Shown piece after piece: positions 44,755 through 51,892 of a stretch of DNA of 64,000 nt. The position numbers were made by a program, and so were the translations under genes. The stretch's first letter is position 1. Every line of letters begins with the position of its first letter. The notes below the pieces were generated by a model, which searched no databases, was not told the origin of the DNA, and saw only the letters and a program-made list of their open reading frames with translations. This stretch comes from SZUA-430 sp034440175 (GTDB taxonomy: Bacteria > Pseudomonadota > Alphaproteobacteria > Micropepsales > Micropepsaceae), in NCBI GenBank assembly GCA_034440175.1, contig JAWXBO010000185.1:1-64000 (forward strand), read 5' to 3'.

Positions 44755-45297
44755 ATGTCCCAGTTTCGCGTATTTCTGTTTTTCACGGTGTGTGCGGCCA
44801 TGCTGGCTGTATCCGTGGCAAGTGCCGCCAACCGCAAAGATCTTGCGCGGGTAAAAGACACATCGAAAATTGGCGGGTGCATTCGCTGCGATCTTTCGGG
44901 GGCCGACCTCGAGAACGGATTTTTCCAGCTTGCTGTTCTCATCGAGGCAAATTTGTCGGATGCCAAACTTGATGGAGCAAACCTGGCTGGCGCGAACTTG
45001 ACTGGTGCCGATCTTCGGCGTGCCACTTTTCACTACGCAAATCTTTCCGGCGCGCGCATGGAAGGAGCTGACCTCCGGGGCGCAGATTTTTCCCGGGCGT
45101 GGCTGAATTGGGCGTGGTTTTCTGGCACAAAACTTGACGGTGCAAACTTCAAGAATGCGTACATGATTGGCGCTCAATTACAGGGCGCCGATCTGTCCAA
45201 AGTCTTGGGGCTGACCAAAGCACAGCTGGAAACAGCGTGTGGCGACTCTCAGACCAAACTGCCACCGGGCATCATAGCGCCGCGATGCCCGTTTTAA
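44755..45297 (+). CDS. Secreted pentapeptide-repeat protein
   Basis: The 180-residue protein has a signal peptide (MSQFRVFLFFTVCAAML, cleavage near VASA) and then about 20 pentapeptide repeats of the A(D/N)LXX type between residues 45 and 150, for example SGADLENGFF, ANLAGANLTGADLRRA and MEGADLRGADF. Such repeats fold into a right-handed beta-helix. Two cysteines in GGCIRCDLSG and two near the C-terminus could form disulfides in the periplasm. The function is unknown. Its last 4 bases overlap the convergent DUF983 gene. Confidence 0.88.
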   Translation: MSQFRVFLFFTVCAAMLAVSVASAANRKDLARVKDTSKIGGCIRCDLSGADLENGFFQLAVLIEANLSDAKLDGANLAGANLTGADLRRATFHYANLSGARMEGADLRGADFSRAWLNWAWFSGTKLDGANFKNAYMIGAQLQGADLSKVLGLTKAQLETACGDSQTKLPPGIIAPRCPF

Positions 45298-45671
45298 TCT
45301 AAACGCTTGAAACGATCCCCAACTGCCCACTGCAAACCAACAAATGCGCCCTTCACCCTTGGTAGCAACACCAAGGACAGCATTATCATCCCTGGAATCA
45401 TGATTGCCAGCACTTGCCAGGTTGGCCACGTTCGGATGAATTCGCTGAACAACAGCGGAGCAATAAAAATATGCCCAACAATCAAAATTGTTAAATGGGC
45501 AGGACCGTCATCCGCGCGATACTCTTCAAGCCCAAGAGCGCAAAACGAGCACCTCGTCACCACTTTGAGATAAGACAAAAACAAGCTTCCCTGTCCGCAG
45601 TGCGGGCACCGCCCGAGCACCCCACGCCGGATGCCTTGCCAAACCCGAGGGGTCTGAGATTCTGTATTCAA
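45294..45671 (-). CDS. DUF983 membrane protein
   Basis: The 125 residues begin with a zinc-ribbon-like pair, GRCPHCGQGSLF and TRCSFCALGLEEYRADDGPA, followed by two membrane helices (LTILIVGHIFIAPLLF and VLAIMIPGMIMLSLVLL). This is the DUF983 family, common in Alphaproteobacteria and of unknown function. The TTG start at 45671 is supported by AGGAG 6 nt upstream. Confidence 0.9.
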   Translation of the reverse strand: MNTESQTPRVWQGIRRGVLGRCPHCGQGSLFLSYLKVVTRCSFCALGLEEYRADDGPAHLTILIVGHIFIAPLLFSEFIRTWPTWQVLAIMIPGMIMLSLVLLPRVKGAFVGLQWAVGDRFKRLD

Positions 45672-45714
45672 TGTGAACTCCTGGGCGGAACAACAGCTGC
45701 ACCGTTGGTATAGT

Positions 45715-47460
45715 TCACGTCTCTAGCACTGCCGATGTGCTGCCGCCACTCTTACGGGGTGTGGTCAACTGTGCCCAAGGCTCCGCCACTTCGGGCTTGC
45801 CAAAATGCCAGCCCTGGAAATAGTCGACCCCCAATTCGCGTAGAATGGTTGCTTCTTGGGCGTCACTCACCCATTCAGCGACGGTCGACAAGTTGAAGTT
45901 TTTCGCCAAATTGACAAGCGTGCTCACGAATATCCGGTTGTCCGGGCTGTCGGCCAATCCCTTCACGAAACTGCCATCGAGCTTGACCATGTCAACTTTG
46001 AGTGCCTGCAGATTCCTGAACGACGTATAGCCGGCACCGAAGTCGTCAATCGCGACACGCGCCCCAAGCGTGCGTATCCGGCTGACAAAGCGCATGCTCT
46101 CTTCAATATCAATAAGTGCAGCCGTCTCGGTAAGCTCAACGATCAATCGCGATGCCACATCTTTATGGGCTTCAATAAAGGCGACAAAGTCCTCCAGAGT
46201 TGGCCGGTCCGACGCGGTCATGCCAGAAACGTTGATCGTCAAACAGGCCCCGCGATTTCTGGTGAGAGACTCAATTGTCAACTCAAGCACGCGCCTGTCG
46301 AGCCGCCTCACCAATCCCAGTTGCTCTGCAACCGCAATGAAGTCGCCGGCCGCTATGACTTGACCCTCTGGCCGCTTGATCCGCACCAGGCACTCATGCA
46401 TGGCGGTCTCGCCATTCAGCGCATGAACGATCGGCTGATAAGCAATCACGATGCGATTCTCATTCAAGGCTGTCACAATTTGATCACCGATGAGAACCGC
46501 GCGCTTGCGCATCGAATCGCGCTGCGGCGAGTGCGCATAGGCCGAGAAATTATCGCGCCCATACTCTTTCGCGCGGTCCAGCGCCTCTTCGGCGCGCGTC
46601 ATCGCTTCTTGGCTTGTACGTGCGTCTTGCGGCAATGCTATGGCCCCCACTGTGACGCTGACACTTACCGCCCCATTTCGCGTAGGAATGACCCGGCTTC
46701 GCGCGGCCAGCCTCAGCGCGTCACCGCGTTCGGCCATTTCATTGGCAGTACAGCCTTCCAGTATCAATCCGAACTTGTTGCCTGCGGTGCGCCCAACAAC
46801 GCATCTGGCACCTGCCGCTTCAGCCAAACGGCGGCCGATGGCAACGATCACTTCATCGGCCATATCAAAACCGTAAGTTTCGTTGATGACCGCCAAATCG
46901 TCGATGGCAACAACGAAATAGGCAGCAGGCGTCCGGTTCGAAGCGGGCGTTTGCTCCAGATGTTTCGCCAGCCGCTCACGCAAACGCAGACGGCTCAAAT
47001 GCCCTGTCATTTCGTCGTAACTGGCGGCCCAGGCAATATTGGCTTCACGCAATTTGCGCTCCGTTACGTTACGAACCGTGCCCACGACACGTTCAGCTTG
47101 ACCGTCAGTCCCTGGAATGCAAACGCCGCAATCTTCAACCCACAGCGGAACACTTCCGGTTCTGAGAGCGTATTCAAGCCTGAATGGCCGCCCGTCTTCA
47201 GGCGGCGACAACGCCATGCGCAGACGGACTTCAGCCGCTTCGCCTTCAATCAGTGCATGAAAACTTTTGTCTGTCTCGAAGGCAGGGTTTTCACCAAACC
47301 CCAGATAAGCGCACGGGTCGCCCGTCCAGGCGATTTTCCCGTCTGAAGGTGTCCAGTCGTAAACGAGATCTCCGGCCGCAGCGAGCGCCAGACGCAAGCG
47401 CTCTCCCTCGCGGAGATCAGTGAGACGTTGGACAGAGGATGCTTGAAGTCGACCGAACAC
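45715..47460 (-). CDS. PAS / degenerate GGDEF / EAL signalling protein
   Basis: The 581-residue protein has an N-terminal PAS-like sensor (LALAAAGDLVYDWTPSDGK to RVVGTVRNVTERK), a GGDEF domain and a C-terminal EAL domain. The GGDEF signature reads AGNKF, so cyclic-di-GMP synthesis is unlikely; this domain may bind GTP or just pair. The EAL motif reads ECL, with INVSG, ELTET, IDDFGAGYTS, VKLDG, VAEW and FQGWHFGKP following, so most metal and catalytic positions of a c-di-GMP phosphodiesterase remain. There is no signal peptide or membrane helix, so it is cytosolic. Start GTG with GGAG 11 nt upstream. Confidence 0.9.
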   Translation of the reverse strand: MFGRLQASSVQRLTDLREGERLRLALAAAGDLVYDWTPSDGKIAWTGDPCAYLGFGENPAFETDKSFHALIEGEAAEVRLRMALSPPEDGRPFRLEYALRTGSVPLWVEDCGVCIPGTDGQAERVVGTVRNVTERKLREANIAWAASYDEMTGHLSRLRLRERLAKHLEQTPASNRTPAAYFVVAIDDLAVINETYGFDMADEVIVAIGRRLAEAAGARCVVGRTAGNKFGLILEGCTANEMAERGDALRLAARSRVIPTRNGAVSVSVTVGAIALPQDARTSQEAMTRAEEALDRAKEYGRDNFSAYAHSPQRDSMRKRAVLIGDQIVTALNENRIVIAYQPIVHALNGETAMHECLVRIKRPEGQVIAAGDFIAVAEQLGLVRRLDRRVLELTIESLTRNRGACLTINVSGMTASDRPTLEDFVAFIEAHKDVASRLIVELTETAALIDIEESMRFVSRIRTLGARVAIDDFGAGYTSFRNLQALKVDMVKLDGSFVKGLADSPDNRIFVSTLVNLAKNFNLSTVAEWVSDAQEATILRELGVDYFQGWHFGKPEVAEPWAQLTTPRKSGGSTSAVLET

Positions 47461-47691
47461 AGCGATCTATTCTCCACCAAAACGCAACACGCGGAGGGCA
47501 TTCGCCTCTTCTCGCTGAGGCCCCCACTCTATCGATCCAACATTTAAAAAAACCGAAATGCCAGTCACCGCATTACTCGGCTTCCTATAGCCAAGCTGTT
47601 GTTAATCTTAAGAAAATCGACCACCACTGGCATAAACACTGCGCTGTGTACCCATACAATGACACGCATAAGCGCCATATGTCCCATTTCG

Positions 47692-47988
47692 ATGCGTCCA
47701 GCATATTTCGGATCACGTCGCGTCGCGCCTGTTGGGAACACCGCTCGTTCGCAAGGACGGGGAGCGCGACCTTCGATGGAAGAGTTACGGGCGCCGCAGG
47801 TTTCTCATCAAACGGCGAAATCAACCTATGACGAACCGCAAACCATTCATACGGCGGCGTTCGTAACCCAGGTCATCAATCAGTTTCAACCCGCCCCACA
47901 AATCAGCGCAAAATCCACAGCTCAATCTTATGAATCGGCAAGTGCAGTCGGCCGTCATCGCGGGCCGTGGTTATCGGCTATAATTTAG
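47692..47988 (+). CDS. Small hypothetical protein
   Basis: I do not recognise a characterised family. The 98-residue frame contains AAFVTQVINQFQPAPQISAK and ends SYESASAVGRHRG then WLSAII, which faintly resembles short alphaproteobacterial hypothetical proteins with a FVAHLI...PQTRARRR pattern. There is no clear ribosome-binding site, and the first third could be noncoding. It lies in the 520-bp gap between the EAL gene and the HTH gene and overlaps the convergent HTH gene by 4 nt. If it is not translated, this gap holds no other gene that I can support. Confidence 0.4.
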   Translation: MRPAYFGSRRVAPVGNTARSQGRGARPSMEELRAPQVSHQTAKSTYDEPQTIHTAAFVTQVINQFQPAPQISAKSTAQSYESASAVGRHRGPWLSAII

Positions 47989-48326
47989 GTTCTCAACGAA
48001 AGTGTGAGCGCCTTCAATTCACCAATCATCCGCTCAATGCGCGTCAACCGTTCGCACATTTCATCGAGTCTTGCATTTGCGTCTGCAGCGTCTGGAGGCT
48101 TGGGGGTCGAAACGCCAGCCCGATCAGCGGCCTCAGCCGCCGAAACGTTCAGAAATTTGGCAAGCGCCAAAACCTCTGCCGCACGCAGTTCGCGCTGGTC
48201 TTTCCACATCTCCGAAATTTGATCCGCAGTAAGCTGAAGCAGCCGCGCAATGTCTTCCCGCGTCGCACCGCGCTCCCGTAGCTTGGCGTCGAACCAATCC
48301 TGATCGAAGAAAAGCGCCACCTTCAT
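47985..48326 (-). CDS. Small helix-turn-helix DNA-binding protein
   Basis: This 113-residue protein has an N-terminal HTH of the XRE kind (LRERGATREDIARLLQLTAD, QISEMWKDQRELRAAEVLAL), a short alanine-proline linker and a C-terminal amphipathic helix (DEMCERLTRIERMIGELKAL) likely to dimerise. The N-terminal FFDQDWFDAKL is shared with uncharacterised rhizobial regulators, to my memory. The ATG has GGGAG just upstream and overlaps the stop of the preceding hydratase remnant as ATGA. Its targets are unknown. Confidence 0.82.
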   Translation of the reverse strand: MKVALFFDQDWFDAKLRERGATREDIARLLQLTADQISEMWKDQRELRAAEVLALAKFLNVSAAEAADRAGVSTPKPPDAADANARLDEMCERLTRIERMIGELKALTLSLRT

Positions 48327-48592
48327 CGCTCCCTGAAATGCGCCGCCCGCTTTTCGCGAAAACTTGCCACCCCTTCGCGATGGCTGGCTTCCCGCATTGT
48401 CACAAATGCTCCCCTGGCACTGCGGTATACCGCCCGCACCTGCTCATCGCTCTGGATAGATCTGAAAACAGACTCAAGCTCAGAACAAGCCTTCGCATTC
48501 AAAGCATTTCGAACTTCAGGACTATCCAGCGTGACAATGGTAACATGATCACGAAAATCATATTTGAGATGCGTGATTTCCGCCAAAGTCAT
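48323..48592 (-). pseudogene. Enoyl-CoA hydratase remnant with internal deletion
   Basis: The first ~60 residues match the start of an enoyl-CoA hydratase/isomerase: HVTIVTLDSPEVRNALNAKA, then LESVFRSIQSDEQVRAV and the beginning of the next strand. The last ~25 (SHREGVASFREKRAAHFRER) match the usual C-terminus of the same family (EG..AF.EKR.P.F). About 170 residues that normally lie between, including the oxyanion hole and both catalytic glutamates, are absent, and the frame stays open across the join. An in-frame internal deletion is the simplest reading; the 89-residue product cannot be an active hydratase. AGGTGG precedes the ATG and the stop overlaps the HTH gene, so it may survive as a leader or new small protein. 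Confidence 0.72.
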
Positions 48593-48681
48593 TTTCCACC
48601 TTCATACTTAACTCAGCAACTTTAGCGCGATTCTGTGCCTTTGCATGTTTTTGTTAGCTTTGGCATTGTGCGCCTCCCACC

Positions 48682-49737
48682 ATGACCCAATCCGGCATCA
48701 ACCCACCTCAGTTCTTACGAAATCTCTGGTATTTCGCGTTGCACGCGAGCGCCTTGAGGCCGGGAAAGTTGCTGCGCAAAATCATACTGGGCGAGCCCGT
48801 CCTGTTTGGCCGCACAGAAATGGGCGAACCCTTTGCATTGCGCGACCTGTGTCCGCACCGCGGCGTGCCCTTGTCCGCCGGAAAAATCCGGCAAGGCACA
48901 GTGGAATGCCCCTATCACGGCTGGCGATTCAAGCCGTCCGGTCAATGCACGCACATCCCGTCGCTGGTAGGTCAGGAAGGCGTCGAGCCCTCAAAAATTC
49001 ACGTGCGCAACTATCAGATCGCGGAGCGCAATGGCTTGATTTGGGTCTATATGCCCGATGAGACTCAACCCGCAATTCAGGCAATCGCACCGCCCGATCT
49101 GCCCCTATGGCCCCAAGCAAAGCCCACATTGATCGAAGCGCAGCTCTTTCCATGCTCAATAGATCACGCCGTTGTCGGGTTGATGGACCCCGCTCACGGC
49201 CCTTTTGTCCACAAGGCGTGGTGGTGGCGCTCACAAAAATCAATTCACGCCAAAGCAAAAAAATATGCCCCATCCCATCTCGGGTTCACGATGGTAACGC
49301 ATAAGCCTTCAAGCAATTCCACACTTTACAAAATCCTGGGTGGCGATATCTCGACTGAAATTTCATTTCAGCTGCCGGGCATTCGTGTCGAGCATATCAA
49401 GGCTGGCCGCAACACTGTGTTGGGATTGACGACCTGCACGCCGCTCACCGCAGAAGAAACTGAAGTCACACAGACATTTTTCTGGAACATTGGCTGGATC
49501 GCCCCCTTCAAACCCATTGCACAGCACATTGCGCGCGTTTTTTTGGGTCAAGATCGCCACATGGTGACACTGCAAAAGGAAGGGTTGAAATTCAACCCGC
49601 GTCTCATGCTCATCCAGGACGCGGATATTCCTGCCATCTGGTACCATCGTCTCAAAAAAGAGTGGGCCGAGTCCGCGGCTGCACAGCGCGCGTTTGTTAA
49701 TCCTGTTCAAGAGGCGACCTTGCGCTGGCGTAGTTAA
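48682..49737 (+). CDS. Rieske non-heme iron oxygenase, alpha-subunit type
   Basis: The 351-residue protein has an N-terminal Rieske domain with the 2Fe-2S ligands in CPHRGVPLSAG and CPYHGWRF, and a C-terminal catalytic domain with the mononuclear iron ligands in DHAVVGLMDPAHGPFVH. Such enzymes hydroxylate aromatic, sterol or other hydrophobic substrates using electrons from a separate reductase, which is not encoded nearby. The WWWRSQ and TEISFQLPGIR segments give no firm clue to the substrate. It stands alone on the plus strand, divergent from the hydratase remnant across 89 bp. Confidence 0.9.
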   Translation: MTQSGINPPQFLRNLWYFALHASALRPGKLLRKIILGEPVLFGRTEMGEPFALRDLCPHRGVPLSAGKIRQGTVECPYHGWRFKPSGQCTHIPSLVGQEGVEPSKIHVRNYQIAERNGLIWVYMPDETQPAIQAIAPPDLPLWPQAKPTLIEAQLFPCSIDHAVVGLMDPAHGPFVHKAWWWRSQKSIHAKAKKYAPSHLGFTMVTHKPSSNSTLYKILGGDISTEISFQLPGIRVEHIKAGRNTVLGLTTCTPLTAEETEVTQTFFWNIGWIAPFKPIAQHIARVFLGQDRHMVTLQKEGLKFNPRLMLIQDADIPAIWYHRLKKEWAESAAAQRAFVNPVQEATLRWRS

Positions 49738-49828
49738 GCGCTACGGCACCCGCCTTGCGAGTTGACCCTCACGCACTCTCGCGGGTGTTTCACTTCGAGA
49801 CAAAGCGGGCGCAACAGGGGCCGTTGAC

Positions 49829-49978
49829 ATGCATCAGCCAAATCAGGGTGAGCAGAATTTTGCCAAACGGCTGTTCGCAACCGAACTCAAACCACGCCGC
49901 CGCGAAGTGTCATTTCATTGGCCGCATACGTTCGATCTTGCGGTGATGACGTCGTTCCTGTTCTTCCTTCTGATGTAA
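49829..49978 (+). CDS. Candidate 49-residue membrane peptide
   Basis: This short frame begins ATG with AGGGG about 8 nt upstream, and encodes a polar, basic N-terminal half (KRLFATELKPRRREVSFHWP) followed by a hydrophobic end (DLAVMTSFLFFLLM), a pattern of a single-pass membrane peptide. It ends at TAA just before the hairpin at 49982-50012, so the hairpin could terminate it as well as the convergent gene. No family is recognised. The support is the ribosome-binding site, the amphipathic layout and the position. Confidence 0.45.
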   Translation: MHQPNQGEQNFAKRLFATELKPRRREVSFHWPHTFDLAVMTSFLFFLLM

Positions 49979-49981
49979 GAA

Positions 49982-50012
49982 GGGGCGCGTCCCCGTAACG
50001 GTGACACGCCCC
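49982..50012. terminator. Hairpin between convergent genes, probable terminator
   Basis: GGGGCGCGTC and GACACGCCCC form a 10-bp stem with one mismatch or wobble pair around an 11-nt loop. It lies 18 nt after the end of the minus-strand membrane protein gene and directly after the candidate small plus-strand gene. T tracts are short on both sides. Confidence 0.5.
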
Positions 50013-50030
50013 CTGTAAACCACAAGTATT

Positions 50031-50477
50031 TTAGTGCGTTCCAGCAATGCCGCCGGACGAGCCAAAGTCGCGCTTTGCGCCAACTATGGTAATAGTAAAG
50101 CCTGCAATGACATCAACAATTGTCATCAGCGTGAGCATGAAAAACACTGAGTTTGAGAAGCCCTGAATCGTGATGAACTGAATGATGCAAACGACCGCCA
50201 ACAGCATCGACAATCCGTGATTGATGATTGACGACGAACCGGTTTGCGTCGACTTTACAATCTCGACAAAGAGCAAAAGCAAGCTGAGCCCGGTGAAGCA
50301 GTCCGCAAATGAAACTCCCCAATTGTCACCGGAGAACATACCGACAGTGAAGATCGGCTCGTTCATCCAGGCGCCCACGTTACCGTTTGCGACGCCCGTC
50401 AAAACCACAATATTGTAGATCACAAGTGGAAACACCAAGAGTGGAATGATGTTCAATGCCGTATACGATCTGCCCAT
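50031..50477 (-). CDS. Integral membrane protein of unknown function
   Basis: This 148-residue protein has four predicted membrane segments: LNIIPLLVFPLVIYNIVVL, FADCFTGLSLLLLFVEIV, LSMLLAVVCIIQFITI and VFFMLTLMTIVDVIAGFTIT. A conserved-looking loop (WMNEPIFTVGMFSGDNWGV) faces one side. I do not recognise a domain with a known role. It is upstream of the hairpin at 49982 and about 90 bp from the lipid A N-terminal-domain gene on the same strand. Confidence 0.8.
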   Translation of the reverse strand: MGRSYTALNIIPLLVFPLVIYNIVVLTGVANGNVGAWMNEPIFTVGMFSGDNWGVSFADCFTGLSLLLLFVEIVKSTQTGSSSIINHGLSMLLAVVCIIQFITIQGFSNSVFFMLTLMTIVDVIAGFTITIVGAKRDFGSSGGIAGTH

Positions 50478-50570
50478 GGAACCCTCGCTACCTTTGTTAA
50501 AAGCCCTGACTAATTGCCGGTGACCATACCAGCCAAGTGCTGCGCGGCCAAGTTGAAGGGACGAACCGGG

Positions 50571-50879
50571 CTAATTTGAGGCAGGGGGCTCTTTTCCGCC
50601 CATTCGGGAATGCTCAGTCAAAATGAGATACAAGTTGCGTGCATACACAATGAGCCCTAGCGCCTGACCCGAAATTATCACGGGATCTCGCCTGTAGATT
50701 GCATAGGCCAGCACAATTAACCCGCCGCCGATGCTAAAATACCAAAAGGCAACGGGAACAACGCTCCGCCCAGCCTGTTCGCTGGCCCACCACTGGACCA
50801 GGAAACGGGACATAAAAAGGGCTTGCCCCGCAAAACCAATCAAAATCCAGACATGTTCCCACGTTAGCCAATCGAACAT
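50571..50879 (-). CDS. Lipid A biosynthesis N-terminal-domain (LAB_N) membrane protein
   Basis: The 102-residue protein matches the LAB_N family: WILIGFAGQALFMSRFLVQW, then WWASEQAGRSVVPVAFWYFS and LIVLAYAIYRRDPVI, with three membrane helices. Small LAB_N proteins are typically found next to polyprenyl-phosphate glycosyltransferases in envelope modification clusters and may flip or hold the lipid-linked sugar. I prefer the ATG at 50879 over the TTG at 50900. It follows the glycosyltransferase gene by 7 bp. Confidence 0.88.
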   Translation of the reverse strand: MFDWLTWEHVWILIGFAGQALFMSRFLVQWWASEQAGRSVVPVAFWYFSIGGGLIVLAYAIYRRDPVIISGQALGLIVYARNLYLILTEHSRMGGKEPPASN

Positions 50880-50886
50880 CGTGCGA

Positions 50887-51627
50887 TCACAGCTCCTCAA
50901 CGCCTTCAGGCTTCCGCGACCGCCGCTTCAGCCAACGCACACCCATCAAATCGGAAATTGACACCAAAGCCCGGTCCAAAGTGCCATACTTCGAAATCCC
51001 GTGCGCGCGCGGACGGTGATGCACATCAACATGCGTGATCCTGTAACCCTCGCGCAACATCAAGGCCGGCATGAAACGGTGAATATGGTCGAAATAGGGT
51101 AAGGCCAGAAACGCGTCGCGAGAGAATAGCTTCAAGCCGCATCCCGTATCCCGCGTGCCGTCCTGCAACATCCACTGCCGCACGCCGTTTCCGAACCGCG
51201 ATGACAGCCGCTTCACCCAATTGTCTTCTCGTTTTCGTCGTTGTCCGGCGACAAGACCAAGCTCGGGTGACCCCGGGCTGACCCGTGACCACATGGCAAG
51301 TAAGTTTGGAATATCCGCCGGATCGTTTTGGCCGTCACCGTCCAGTGTTGCAATGAGCGCGCCGCGGGCGGCAACGACACCCGTTCGAACGGCTCGACTT
51401 TGGCCTGAGTTCACTTTGTGGCGCAATACTCTAAGCTCAGGTGATTGGGCTTTTGCGGCCACCAGGGCAGCGACAGTACCATCCCGGCTGCCATCATCGA
51501 CGAACAGGACTTCAAAAGACACTTTTCCACGCAAAGCCGCACAAATCTCATTGAGCAGCGGCACTGCATTCTCAACTTCGTCTTTCACAGGCACTACAAC
51601 TGAAAGTTCGAGCGTGTTCGCCATCAT
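50887..51627 (-). CDS. Family 2 glycosyltransferase, polyprenyl-phosphate sugar synthase type
   Basis: The 246 residues form a GT-A fold with LSVVVPVKDEVENAVPLLNE, the metal-binding FVDDGSRDGT and TLDGDGQNDPADIPNLL, then DTGCGLKLFSRDAFLALPYF, a layout of dolichyl/undecaprenyl-phosphate mannose-type synthases such as ArnC and GtrB. There are no C-terminal membrane helices. It should load a sugar from a nucleotide donor onto polyprenyl phosphate at the inner face of the membrane, for use by the ArnT-like transferases encoded downstream on the opposite strand. In Rhizobium the analogous RgtE handles galacturonic acid; the sugar here is not known. Confidence 0.9.
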   Translation of the reverse strand: MMANTLELSVVVPVKDEVENAVPLLNEICAALRGKVSFEVLFVDDGSRDGTVAALVAAKAQSPELRVLRHKVNSGQSRAVRTGVVAARGALIATLDGDGQNDPADIPNLLAMWSRVSPGSPELGLVAGQRRKREDNWVKRLSSRFGNGVRQWMLQDGTRDTGCGLKLFSRDAFLALPYFDHIHRFMPALMLREGYRITHVDVHHRPRAHGISKYGTLDRALVSISDLMGVRWLKRRSRKPEGVEEL

Positions 51628-51892
51628 GCCCCCCAGCGATGCCAGGGACTCGAAGCAGATTCTGCTGCGTCATTTTCCTGCACACATGGCAAGGTCGTAG
51701 TCTCCAATGAAATGATCGCGCGGCTTATACAAGTGCCGCCATCTTCCCGCTAGAGGTTAATACTCAAGAGAGGAATGGCGGCAGCGACGCCCAACCCACT
51801 ATCATGCATATGAGCATGCGGTTTCGAGGGCCCGATCACCGTGCCACATTTGCACCAGCGTGTGCGGTTGAAATGCGCTAGGAATTGCACTC

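Noticed and set aside
45856..47346. A 496-codon plus-strand frame
   Set aside because: Antisense to the PAS/GGDEF/EAL gene. Histidine- and arginine-rich translation typical of a shadow frame.
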